Source: Aurantiochytrium sp. KH105
Lineage: Eukaryota; Sar; Bigyra; Thraustochytrida; Thraustochytriidae
Reading direction: 5' to 3'
DNA length: 64,000 bases
NCBI GenBank assembly: GCA_003116975.1
Contig: BGKB01000161.1
Location: 1-64,000, forward strand
Below the pieces are notes generated by a model. The model saw only the letters and a list, made by a program, of their open reading frames with translations. It was not told the DNA's origin and made no database searches. This document shows, piece after piece, positions 1 to 8,541 of the stretch. The position numbers were made by a program, and so were the translations under genes. Each line of letters begins with the position of its first letter. Positions within the stretch are counted from its first letter, which is position 1.

Positions 1-171
1 CGTATAATTCCAGCGTTGGGGCGCTGAAGGAAAAAGCCGAGTGAAAAACAAAAACGCAATGCTTACAGACTCCAACTACCGCGCCCGGACCGAGGAAGGA
101 GAGGGGGCGGGGGTAAATGGGGCAAACGGGTGAAATAAAACGAAAAGGGGTGAAAAGCCGGCGTCTAAGAT

Positions 172-193
172 ACTCACTCACTCACTCACTCAA
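172..193. repeat. ACTC tetranucleotide microsatellite
   Basis: A short (ACTC)n run lies in the 3' flank of the NOP56 gene, about 20 bases beyond its stop codon. The rest of positions 1-210 is non-coding flank in which I see no gene. Confidence 0.85.
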
Positions 194-210
194 TGAACTG
201 ATTTGTTGAT

Positions 211-1833
211 TCACTCGCTCTTCTTCTTCTTCTTCTTGGGTTTGTCGTCCTTCTTCTTCTTTTCTTTCTTCTCCTTCTTCTCCTTCTTGGCCTTCTTGGC
301 GGACTTGGACGGGGTTTCGCCGTTGGCGTCATCTGCCTTTTTACTCTTCTTGGTTTTCTTCTCCTTCTTCAGTTTGGGAGCCTCTTCCTCCTCGTCGTCC
401 TCGTCCTCGCTGCTCTCGGGGGCGGCAGTGACCTCCTCGTCACTGTCCTCGTCATCGGCAGCGCGCTTGCGTTTCTTGGGGGTGGCGGCGCTTCCGTTGG
501 GGTTGGCGTCGTTGATGGCCTTGACAAGCGCGGCGGCCTCCTTGGCGGCCTCGCGCATGACGTCAAGGTTCTTCTTGGGCGTGGCGCCAGTGTCGTAAAA
601 GGCGAGGCGCTCCTCGACCTGCTCCTTGAGCTTCTCGCCGTAGGCCGGGTTGGGCACCTCTGCGAAGTAGTCGATGCGCGCGGCGATGGCACACTTGTTG
701 GCAAGGTAGCGGGAGATGCGGCCCTTGTTCTTGGCGCCGGCGCGGCCGATGAAGCTCGAGTGGAAGATGAGACCGTACTTGGGGGTGTTGCCCTTGGTCT
801 TGAGCGCGCGGAAGAGCGCCTTCTCGGCGCCGAGGATCTGGATGGTGGATGCGGGGTACTTGGCAAGGTTTACGAGGCTGCCGGCATGCGAGATTAACCT
901 GGCAGCCACCGGCTCGCCAATGAGCGCCGCCAGGTTGGGGGCGACAATGGACATCTTTTCGAGGAGGTAGGTGTGGAGCTCCTTGCGGTACTTGGCGAGC
1001 TCGACGACGCGGTCGGCGAACTGGCAGAGGTTGAGCATGTCGATGTCAGAGCAGTCAAAGCCCATCGAGGCACGCGCGGCGTCGAGGATCTGCTTGGAGA
1101 TCTCCTCGTCCATGGTGATTTCGGTGAGGCCGTCGAGCTTGGAGTCGTCGAGGGTGCTGCGGGCGGTGATGAACTGAACGAGGCGGGCAAAGATGAAAGA
1201 GTCCGAGACAATCTTTTGGAGCTCGGGAAAGTGCCACGAGTACCACTCCTTGACGCGCATGGCACAGGTGTTAATGTCCTTGTCCATTTGGTCGAGGAGG
1301 CAGATGCTCTGGATGATCATGTTGTCCTGGCGGTTGACGTTGAACTTGACCTTGGCGCGCGAGTAACTGTGTCCGAGACCGAGCTGGGCCTTTTCGGAGG
1401 CGCCGCCGTCGAGCTGCTTGACGTAGCGCGCCAGGTGGGTGCGAACGCCACGGAGGAGCTCCTGGACGGTCTCGTCGGCCTTGCAGGGGATGCCGGTTTC
1501 CTCGCGGATGGCCGAGGCCAGGTTGGGCGCGGTGACGCCGAGAACCATGCCCTCTTGCTTCATCTTTTTGGATTTGGGCATGTTGCTCGTGAGAAAGGTC
1601 GCGAGGTCCTCGGTCACGAGGTTCTCAGAGACCTTCATCATGTTCTCGAGGGCATTTTCGGCCGTGGTGAACGGCTGAAAGGCCTTGAGCTTGACGAGCT
1701 TGCTGAAGCGCTCGAGCTCGGTAACCGATGCCTGCACCTGCTCCTTTTGCAGGGCGACCTCGTCGGCCTCGACCACCTCGAAGAGTCCGTACCCGGACGC
1801 TGCCTCGAGCAGCAGATAGAGACCGGAGCTCAT
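211..1833 (-). CDS. NOP56: Nucleolar protein 56 (box C/D snoRNP core protein)
   Basis: A 540-residue protein, ATG at 1833 and TGA at 211. NOP56 pairs with NOP58 on box C/D snoRNAs and supports fibrillarin-driven 2'-O-methylation of pre-rRNA in the nucleolus. The NOP5 N-terminal domain covers about residues 5-75. The coiled-coil/NOSIC region contains the family block QLGLGHSYSRAKVKFNVNR near residues 155-173. The Nop RNP-binding domain contains LAKYPASTIQILGAEKALFR and RGNTPKYGLIFHS-like blocks around 325-370. The last ~80 residues are an acidic and lysine-rich tail ending in KKKKKKSE, typical of NOP56/NOP58. NOP56 is preferred over NOP58 because of the N-terminal 'YLLLEAASGYGLFEV' form and the tail. 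Codon use is strongly G/C-ending, as expected for a highly expressed gene. No intron is evident. Confidence 0.96.
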   Translation of the reverse strand: MSSGLYLLLEAASGYGLFEVVEADEVALQKEQVQASVTELERFSKLVKLKAFQPFTTAENALENMMKVSENLVTEDLATFLTSNMPKSKKMKQEGMVLGVTAPNLASAIREETGIPCKADETVQELLRGVRTHLARYVKQLDGGASEKAQLGLGHSYSRAKVKFNVNRQDNMIIQSICLLDQMDKDINTCAMRVKEWYSWHFPELQKIVSDSFIFARLVQFITARSTLDDSKLDGLTEITMDEEISKQILDAARASMGFDCSDIDMLNLCQFADRVVELAKYRKELHTYLLEKMSIVAPNLAALIGEPVAARLISHAGSLVNLAKYPASTIQILGAEKALFRALKTKGNTPKYGLIFHSSFIGRAGAKNKGRISRYLANKCAIAARIDYFAEVPNPAYGEKLKEQVEERLAFYDTGATPKKNLDVMREAAKEAAALVKAINDANPNGSAATPKKRKRAADDEDSDEEVTAAPESSEDEDDEEEEAPKLKKEKKTKKSKKADDANGETPSKSAKKAKKEKKEKKEKKKKDDKPKKKKKKSE

Positions 1834-2140
1834 CCTGCTGCCAACTTTGGTCGCCTGCGCTGCTGCGCTCCTGCGCTGCTCTCGCCGGTCTCGGCCTAGC
1901 CTTGCCTTGCCGCGAGCCTCCGCGACCTGGCTGGGTCCCGCGCGCGCGCCTGCCTGCCTGCCCGTCTGCCTGCCGGCCGGAAAGGAGTCTGCGCCGCGCA
2001 GCCACTGCTTTGCCGCGCTTGGGGCGCGGGTCCTTTTGGGGCCTCGGGGCCCTCAATCGCCCCCCCCCCCTTTTCCTGCCCTCTTTTGCCCGCGAGAATC
2101 GGTGGTCCTCGCTGGGACGAGCCCGGGAGCGAATGAATGA

Positions 2141-2142
<2 letters not shown>

Positions 2143-2172
<30 letters not shown>

Positions 2173-2173
2173 C
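2143..2173. repeat. (GCTT)n microsatellite
   Basis: About seven perfect GCTT units directly follow a short GAAT run. It lies about 310 bases upstream of the NOP56 start, on the promoter side. Confidence 0.9.
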
Positions 2174-2203
2174 TCGCTCGCTGGCTGGCTGGTTGCTGCT
2201 CTT

Positions 2204-2252
2204 CAACAAGTTCAAGTGCAAGTTCAAGTTCAAGCTCGAGCTCAGGCTCAAG
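2204..2252. repeat. AAGTTC hexamer repeat
   Basis: Imperfect copies of the hexamer CAAGTT/CAAGCT. A second, shorter patch of the same hexamer occurs around 3038-3062. Confidence 0.75.
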
Positions 2253-3378
2253 CCCTTCGAGTTGGCCCGGCGGAGGAGGAGGGGAAGAAGTAGCCATGGT
2301 AGAAGAAGAAGCACGGGCGGGCGCGCAGGGCGAATGAATGGACGACCACTCGTCGATCAGCGGCCCCGGAAATAGGGGCGGGAACGTGGGGAGAAAACCG
2401 CTGGACTTTGTTTGATTAAGGGGAAGGAGGGATGGATGGATATAGTAGAGCGAATCAATGGGGTGCACGGGCCCGCCGCCAGCGAGGTCCGGGTCTGGGT
2501 CCCTCTCGGCAAGGATGACCTCGAAGGTCGGCCTCGCAGGTGTGTGCCCGCCCGGTGGAGTGACTTGTGTGGCCCGCCGCGCTGTCGGGCACAAAGCGGA
2601 AGCCCTCTCTCTCTGCGTCGTCGCCTCCTTCTGACATCGAATCCTCACTGGACATTCGAGTCGGGCTGCTGGCGACGAACGGATCAGGCGGCTACGCCAC
2701 TGCCACTGCCACTGCCTGCCAGTCACATCTCAGCCACACTGTCGGTGTCACCACTGCATCATCATCATCATCATGGCATCATCATCATCGTTCTTAAGAA
2801 TGGCATCTCGAGTCATGTCATGCCATCACTGGCAGGGTCATCCAAGCAACAACAGCCTTCATCTTCTTTCTATATCTGACCGGCCTCGCTGCACTGCACG
2901 CAGTCGCTGTCGCGTGCGTGCTGGCTCACGACAAGCACGCACGCAGCACAGCCGGAGCCTCCACGCGCCCCAAGTCAACAAGCTCAAGCCCACGCCCAAG
3001 CCCAAGCGGCAGTGGCCGGCAGGTCCAACTTCATCACGTTCAAGTCCAAGTTCAAGTTCACGACCAAGAGCGGTGTGCTCCCTCCACAAGCGCAACTCTC
3101 TCCTCCTCCCCGACGGCCTCGGCCGTGCCCATGCCTTCATTCCCGCTCGTCGTCACCGCCCTCGCCCCTGCCGCTGCGCAGCCCCGGCGGCTCCTCGCGC
3201 GCCTCCCTTCCTCCCATCCCTCGCTCTCGCCATCTTCCTCCGCCCGCGCTGCGCAGTCCAGACGAGCCGCGCTCCCCGCACGCACGCGAGCGCGGCCGTC
3301 TGCGTCTCCAGCTCCCGGCCGTCCTCGCCCAAGACGTCGTCGACGGCGCCATGGACCGTTCGGTCGCTGGCCCCGTCC

Positions 3379-3410
<32 letters not shown>
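3379..3410. repeat. (CAG)n trinucleotide repeat
   Basis: About ten uninterrupted CAG units in non-coding DNA. All three plus-strand frames are open here, so the homopolymer tracts it would encode are not evidence for a gene. Confidence 0.9.
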
Positions 3411-3411
<1 letters not shown>

Positions 3412-3765
3412 CATTCGTCCCGCTGCCGCGGCGTGCTCTGCTCGCCTTGCTGCGTCGGCAGCGCAGTCGCACCGTTCGCAGCGCACCGCGGCTCCACTCC
3501 ACTTGCGCAGCTCCGCCGGGGCGCAAAAGCGGTTTTGTGCAGCGGCACAAGGAAAGGAGGCGGGAGGGGAGGGGGAGCGCCTTGGATTTGCGCGCGTCTA
3601 TCGCCGCGGATCTATCTTCCTGGCTGGCCTCGCCGGCGGACCTCGCGCCTGCGCCCGCGGCGGCGGCGCCCGCGGCCTCCGTGCCGAGCTGCGCGCGCCC
3701 CGTCGCGGGGACGGAGGCGTGGCCATGCGAGCGATGCCGCGCGAGGGCCTGCGAGGGATGCGCAG

Positions 3766-3800
3766 CGAGGCGAGGCGAGGCGAGGCGAGGCGAGGCGAGG
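3766..3800. repeat. (GGCGA)n pentanucleotide repeat
   Basis: About seven GGCGA units. The same pentamer recurs in the spacers near 47.91 kb and 52.36 kb, so it is a favoured microsatellite class in this genome. Confidence 0.9.
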
Positions 3801-3967
3801 CGGCGTGGAGAAGAGGGGCGGCGCAGGCTCCGGGCGCTCGCTCGCTCGCTCGCTCGCTCGCTCGGGCCGGCTCGGGCGTGCGCTGCGGCGCCGTGGCGGC
3901 GGCGGCAGCGTTCTTTGTGACGGCGGCGCCGGCGACGCGGCGTCGGTGTCTCCGCCGTCTTTGTTCA

Positions 3968-4058
3968 CGATTCTTTTCTTTTCTTTTCTTTTCTTTCCTT
4001 TTCTTTCCTCTTGTTTGTTTTGTTTTGTTTTCTTTTGCTTTTTTCTTTTCTTTTTGTC
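3968..4058. repeat. Polypyrimidine TTTTC tract
   Basis: About 90 bases of almost pure T/C (purine-rich on the other strand), built from TTTTC and TTTTG units inside the NOP56/PDH spacer. Confidence 0.85.
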
Positions 4059-4254
4059 TGCATTCATTGTCTCGCCTGGATTTGCTTGCCTCCTGGCACG
4101 CATGGCTTGGTGAACGCAGCTGAGTCGCTCCTTTCTGCAGAGCAGCTCATCTCTTTGATCCTCTCTCTCGGCCGCAGCTCTACATTCTTTGTCTCGCTCG
4201 CTCCTCCGCGTGGCGCGGCTGGCAGCCAGGCAGGCGGCCAGGCAGGCACCGCCT

Positions 4255-4283
4255 CTCCCTCCCTCCCTCCCTCCCTCCCTCCC
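4255..4283. repeat. (CCCT)n repeat
   Basis: About seven CCCT units. The minus strand is (GGGA)n, which has the base pattern of a potential G-quadruplex. Confidence 0.9.
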
Positions 4284-4318
4284 GGCCGCCTACGCCGCCA
4301 CTGCCCCCGGCGCGCATT

Positions 4319-4376
4319 CTGCACTTGCGCGGCGCGACCCCGCACTTGCGCGGCGCGCATTCCGCACTTGCGCGCC
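4319..4376. repeat. Three tandem copies of a GCACTTGCGCGGCGCG unit
   Basis: Three near-identical copies of a 16-base core are spaced about 20-25 bases apart. The third differs at two or three positions. Confidence 0.75.
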
Positions 4377-4739
4377 GCCCCGCCTCGCCGCCTGCGCCGC
4401 GGCGCAGATACAAGTCCAAGCAGCGCGCCGCGGCGCCCGCCCGAGTCCAAAAACGCGCAGACCCGGCCGGGCCCGAGCAGACAGACCGCCAAGGCAGCGA
4501 GAGCGAGCGAGCGACTCGACGCAGGCAGGCAGGTGAGTGGCGGAGCAGAGCCGCGCGGAGGACGCGCGCGGAGCCGCGGCGGCGCGGCGCGCGGAGACGG
4601 CGGCGGCGCGGCGAGGAGGTCGAGGCGCGGGAGACTGACGTGATCGATGGGGGGATTTGTTTTCTTTGGATGCATGCATGCATGCATGCTTGCTTGCGTC
4701 TTGCGTGCGGTGATTGATTGATATTTGTTGCCGTGGATG

Positions 4740-4768
4740 GACGAACGAACGAACGAACGAACGAACGG
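4740..4768. repeat. (ACGA)n microsatellite
   Basis: Seven ACGA units end about 100 bases upstream of the PDH E1-alpha start codon, probably in its promoter or 5' UTR. Confidence 0.9.
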
Positions 4769-4865
4769 ACGATTGAACGGAAAGCAGGCAGAGCGAGGAT
4801 TGGATTGGATATCCAGGCCGACCAGCTAGCTTTGTAGGAGTCTCGGTTGCGAGCGAGCGAGGAAA

Positions 4866-6062
4866 ATGCAGGCCGCCATGAAGATCGCCACCCGCGCCGG
4901 CGTGCCCCACAAGGCCGCCCGGGGATTCAGCACGAGCGCCACCTTCGACCTGCCCGTCGACTTCAAGGGACACCTCTGCGAGCCGCCCCCGCAACAGGCC
5001 GAGGCCACCAAGGAGGAGCTCCTCGAGTACCACAAGAACATGTTCCTCATCCGCCGCATGGAGATCGCCGCCGATGGCGAGTACAAGGCCCGCAACATCC
5101 GCGGCTTTTGCCATCTCTACGACGGACAGGAGGCCATCGCCCAGGGTATCGAGGCCGCCTTTACGCGCGAGGACGACGTCATCACCACCTACCGCTGCCA
5201 CGGTATGGCCCTCGTGCGCGGCTCCTCGGTCCAGGCCATCTTTGAGGAGCTCCTCGGCTTCCGCAACGGTGTCTCCCGCGGCAAGGGTGGCTCCATGCAC
5301 ATGTACAACAAGTCCTCCAACTTTTACGGTGGTGCTGCCATCGTCGGTGCCCAGGTCCCCATCGGCGCCGGCCTCGGCTTCAGCCACAAGTACCGCCGCG
5401 AGAACGAGAGCGACAAGATGAACGTCTCCATCGCCATGTACGGTGATGGCTCCGCCAACCAGGGCCAGGTCTGGGAGGCCGCCAACATGGCCGCTCTCTG
5501 GAAGCTCCCCGTCATCTTCGCCTGCGAGAACAACGAGTACGGCATGGGTACCAGCGTCAACCGCTCGTCCTACATTACCGAATACTACAAGCAGGGTAAC
5601 ACCATCCCGGGTCTCTTCATTGATGGTATGGACGTTCTCGCCGTCCGCGAGGGCATGAAGTTCGTCAAGGACTACTGCGGATCCGGAAACGGTCCCATGT
5701 ACGTCGAGCTCAAGACCTACCGTTACCACGGTCACTCCATGTCTGACCCCGGTATCTCTTACCGTACCCGTGACGAGGTCACCAACGTGCGCCAGAGCCG
5801 CGACCCCATCGAGCTCGTCAAGAAGCGCCTTGTCGAGGCCGGCTTCTCGACCGAGGATGAGCTCAAGGAGATCGAGAAGGCGCTCCGCAAGGAGGTTCAG
5901 GATGCCCTCAAGGCTGCCAAGGAGTCCTCCGTCCCGGATGACTCCGAGCTTGCCACTGACATTTACACCACTGGCAAGAAGATGGGCGACGGCCCGCGCC
6001 TCGAGTCCGAGATGCCCTCGGTCGTTCGCATGCCGGACATTACCAACAACCTCCACTACTAA
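4866..6062 (+). CDS. PDHA1: Pyruvate dehydrogenase E1 component alpha subunit, mitochondrial
   Basis: 398 residues, ATG at 4866 and TAA at 6060-6062. It is the thiamine-diphosphate-binding alpha chain of the PDH complex, which decarboxylates pyruvate in the mitochondrial matrix. The first ~25 residues are basic and Ser/Ala-rich, ending near RGFSTS, and fit a mitochondrial presequence. The TPP/Mg site is GDGSANQGQ followed by NN (about residues 196-226). The regulatory phosphorylation loop YRYHGHSMSDPGISYRTRDE (about 285-304) keeps both serines that PDH kinases modify in animals. Length matches the family (about 390). Codon use is extremely C-ending, suggesting high expression. Plant plastid E1-alpha is less likely because this is the mitochondrial/eukaryotic form. 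Confidence 0.97.
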   Translation: MQAAMKIATRAGVPHKAARGFSTSATFDLPVDFKGHLCEPPPQQAEATKEELLEYHKNMFLIRRMEIAADGEYKARNIRGFCHLYDGQEAIAQGIEAAFTREDDVITTYRCHGMALVRGSSVQAIFEELLGFRNGVSRGKGGSMHMYNKSSNFYGGAAIVGAQVPIGAGLGFSHKYRRENESDKMNVSIAMYGDGSANQGQVWEAANMAALWKLPVIFACENNEYGMGTSVNRSSYITEYYKQGNTIPGLFIDGMDVLAVREGMKFVKDYCGSGNGPMYVELKTYRYHGHSMSDPGISYRTRDEVTNVRQSRDPIELVKKRLVEAGFSTEDELKEIEKALRKEVQDALKAAKESSVPDDSELATDIYTTGKKMGDGPRLESEMPSVVRMPDITNNLHY

Positions 6063-6969
6063 AGAAGCAATCCTCCTCCCCAACCAAGTCAACCCCAAAT
6101 ACTCGCTCCTTTAAACCTTCTTCCCTCCGTCCTTCCCTCTCCTCATTTTAAACCTCGTCTTCTCCTTCCTCCATTCTAAACTCTGGATCCACGCCACCGC
6201 GCTTCGAAAGGGACTCGAGCGTGCGATCCGTCTTTCCCCCCTTTCAACGAAACGAGTCTCGGTCGTCTCCCGTCCCGCGCATGCGATGCTTCTCAGCATC
6301 AGCGGAACAGAAAGCAGTGGTAGGTGTTTCTTTCTTTGCTTTCTCCCGAGTCTCTGCAGCACAGCCGAGGGTTCACTTCTTCGCAATCGACCCGACACGT
6401 TTTGCGTGCCGACGTGCCAAACTTGCGTCGGCCGATCATTCAATAGCAAGGTGTCTAACGTAAAGTAATGAGCGAAGAAGTGTCTTCTTCGTGCAATGTT
6501 GTCTGGCTTTTTCCTTTTTTGGTCTCGTGAGCGGGCGAAGTGAAGCAAGATTTTGCCTTTGAATTCTGTGAAAAAGAGAAAAGAAAGGGATATGCGCTGC
6601 GAATGTGAAAAGCTGTCATCGTAGCTTTTTCCTCGCATTCTTTCGGGAGCGCTCGACTTTTTTGACACAAGAAAAAATGCTACTTGTTTCTAAATCATTC
6701 CTTCTCTCCCTTGTTCTGGCACAAGGCTTGCGGATTTTCCAAGAAAAGGTTCTCCGCTGCAAATAGCTTTCCCACTACGCTCAGACGACACAATCGTTTG
6801 CTTCTCCAGCTTTCGCCCCGCCTCAAATGACTCAAAGCATTGACACTCTTCTTTATATTTTACTGATGGGTAGGTTTTTTTTTAACCTTAAAAACGACCA
6901 ACCGCGCCTTGCAGCATCCGAAGTTGCCAACATGTTGCTTTATATATTTCGTTTCTGGACTCGCACTTG
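6063..6969. other. Convergent intergenic region, no supported gene
   Basis: About 900 bases between the stops of PDH E1-alpha (+) and the SH3-like gene (-). It has lower GC than its neighbours and T-rich tracts. The longest frames lack ATG starts or domains. It probably holds two 3' UTRs. Confidence 0.7.
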
Positions 6970-8001
6970 TCAATAGCCAGTTGCCGCGGACGGTGCATCG
7001 AGGCTCCACGAACGCATCATGAGCCGCAAGGCGCGCATGTCAGCCTCGAGTTGTTTGACGCGAAAGCGGAGCTGATTGTGCTCTTCCAGTGATACAGGTC
7101 GAGAGAGGTCCTCATTTGCAGCCAAAGGCGTCATAGCACCTGCGTCTCGAGGCATGTACTGATTCACGAGCGGCTGTCCGCGCAAAGGCGTTGAAGGTGC
7201 CCGTGACGGCGGCACGGCTTGCTGCTGAGGTTGAGGCTGATACTGCGATTGTGGTGCCTGGGCTTGCGGCGCTGGCGGTGCCTGTGGCTGCGACTTCAGC
7301 GCCGTTGACGTGGCTTGCGATTGCAAGTTGCCCGTGTAGTTCTCATTGCCCGCAACTACAAGAAGAGCACGATCGCCCATACGTGTCATGGCCCATGCTT
7401 GAGTGCCCTTGAAGTCTACACATGCCCAATCGCCCTCCATGCGAATCAGCGGAATGGCTTCATGCTCGCCAATTGTACCGACCACCTCGCCCTCCGTGCT
7501 CGGCGACGCGCGCACATTGATGCGCGCGCCTTCAGGAAGGTCTCCCGCAAGCTGAATGTAGTCTTGCTGTTGCTGCTGCTGCTGCTGCTGCGGTGGCATG
7601 GGCGCCGAAGACGGCATGGGCTGAGATTGTTGCGCATCCTGAGATCCTGCAGCGGGCTCATCACCGGCTGGTGACGCCGGAAGCTCGCCGCTCTCGCAAA
7701 TGGCCGTGAGCGCATCTTTGATGACTGCAATCAGTTTGTGCGATCGTACGCTGATGTTTCGCGTGGCTCCCGGCGCAAAAATCTTGCGCACAGCCTCGTC
7801 GCCCTCCATGGGCGGCAAGTTGTCCACCTTATCCTGCATATCCGCAATCTTGTCCACGTCAAACTTGAGCAGCTTGCCTTCGATTACTTCCAGCACCGAG
7901 AACTTATCGAAGAATCGCAACGCAGCATCCGTTTTGCACGCAGCGTCCACTGCTCCGGGCGGAGCGCCCTCCCAGAACTTTTGCACGTCCTCGAACTCCA
8001 T
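6970..8001 (-). CDS. Uncharacterised protein with a bacterial-type SH3-like domain and a C-terminal coiled coil
   Basis: I do not recognise a named family. The frame is open to 8163, but the first ATG in good context is at 8001 (MEFEDVQKFWEG). The upstream codons only translate a GCTT microsatellite, so I start there (343 aa). Residues 1-105 form a charged helical region. A poly-Q run occurs at 138-146. Residues ~159-216 look like an SH3b domain (INVRASPSTEGEVVGTIGEH, then a conserved GDWACV strand). A long Q/P/A-rich linker follows. Residues ~305-330 form a short heptad-like coiled coil (NQLRFRVKQLEADMRAL). There is no signal peptide or membrane segment, so it is probably cytosolic. SH3b domains often bind peptides or cell-wall glycans in bacteria; the role here is unknown. 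Confidence 0.85.
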   Translation of the reverse strand: MEFEDVQKFWEGAPPGAVDAACKTDAALRFFDKFSVLEVIEGKLLKFDVDKIADMQDKVDNLPPMEGDEAVRKIFAPGATRNISVRSHKLIAVIKDALTAICESGELPASPAGDEPAAGSQDAQQSQPMPSSAPMPPQQQQQQQQQDYIQLAGDLPEGARINVRASPSTEGEVVGTIGEHEAIPLIRMEGDWACVDFKGTQAWAMTRMGDRALLVVAGNENYTGNLQSQATSTALKSQPQAPPAPQAQAPQSQYQPQPQQQAVPPSRAPSTPLRGQPLVNQYMPRDAGAMTPLAANEDLSRPVSLEEHNQLRFRVKQLEADMRALRLMMRSWSLDAPSAATGY

Positions 8002-8541
8002 CTTTTCCAAGCTTGCTTGCTCGCTTGCTTGCTTGCTTGCTCGCTTGCTAGCTTGCTTGCTTGCTTGCCGACAGAAGACCGAAAGCCTTTGCACCCTTGT
8101 TCTTCGCGCCACGCGGAGTCGAGCTTCGCTTTCTCTTTTGCGAATTAGTCTCGTCGACGTCAAGCCTGCGCGCTCCTGCGTTATCGCTCCCTGCGAGAAT
8201 GAATGTGCGACGGATAACTGCCGACTTCGGCAAGAGGCCCAACAATCAGCGTTCCCGGTATTCTACAAGTTCTAATCGATACACAAGTTCTGCGAGATCT
8301 GTCGGCCTTCTTACCGTCTCTCCCTCTCTCTCTCCCACTCTGTCTCGTCTTCGGAGCAAATCGAAATCGACGAGATCCTGAGGGAGGAGCGACACGAGGG
8401 AGAGCGCGCGCGCAGGCGTGCAGACTCGCAAACCCGAAGGAGTCGCTCGGGCGCCGGCGACGGACCTGCGCCGAGGAAGAGGCGCGGCGGCGAGAAGACG
8501 CGGTGGTAGGAAAACTGGGCAAAGCCTTCCCGGCCCTCACA
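8002..8541. other. Divergent promoter region, SH3-like gene / hydroxylase-VHL gene 1
   Basis: 540 bases between two divergent starts. A GCTT/GCTC microsatellite at 8011-8069 sits directly upstream of the 8001 ATG and is likely 5' UTR. I see no other gene. Confidence 0.65.
8011..8069. repeat. (GCTT)n / GCTC microsatellite in 5' leader
   Basis: About 14 units of GCTT with interspersed GCTC begin 10 bases upstream of the start codon of the SH3-like gene. Confidence 0.9.

Larger units (their letters stand above)
1834..4865. other. Divergent intergenic region NOP56 / PDH E1-alpha, low complexity, no supported gene
   Basis: About 3 kb between two divergently transcribed genes. Several overlapping frames are open on both strands because the DNA is GC-rich and repetitive. 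Their translations are Arg/Ala/Ser/Pro-rich with no domain, so I call no gene. It holds (GCTT)n at 2143-2173, an AAGTTC-type hexamer run at 2204-2252, (CAT)n near 2759, (CAG)n at 3379-3410, GGCGA at 3766-3800, GCTC at 3837-3865, a TTTTC tract at 3968-4058, CCCT at 4255-4283 and ACGA at 4740-4768. Promoters of both genes must lie here, but I cannot place them. Confidence 0.7.

Noticed and set aside
973-1899. 308-codon plus-strand frame
   Set aside because: Antisense shadow of NOP56; no domain.
2773-4123. Overlapping plus-strand frames of up to ~446 codons in the NOP56/PDH spacer
   Set aside because: All three frames and the reverse strand are open because of GC-rich repeats. Translations are Arg/Ala/Ser-rich, follow microsatellites and show no domain.
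4290-6098. 602-codon minus-strand frame
   Set aside because: It is the antisense of PDH E1-alpha, whose C-ending codons leave the reverse frame free of stops.
6111-6668. 185-codon minus-strand frame in PDH 3' flank
   Set aside because: Starts at GTG, basic and low complexity, lies in expected 3' UTR DNA.
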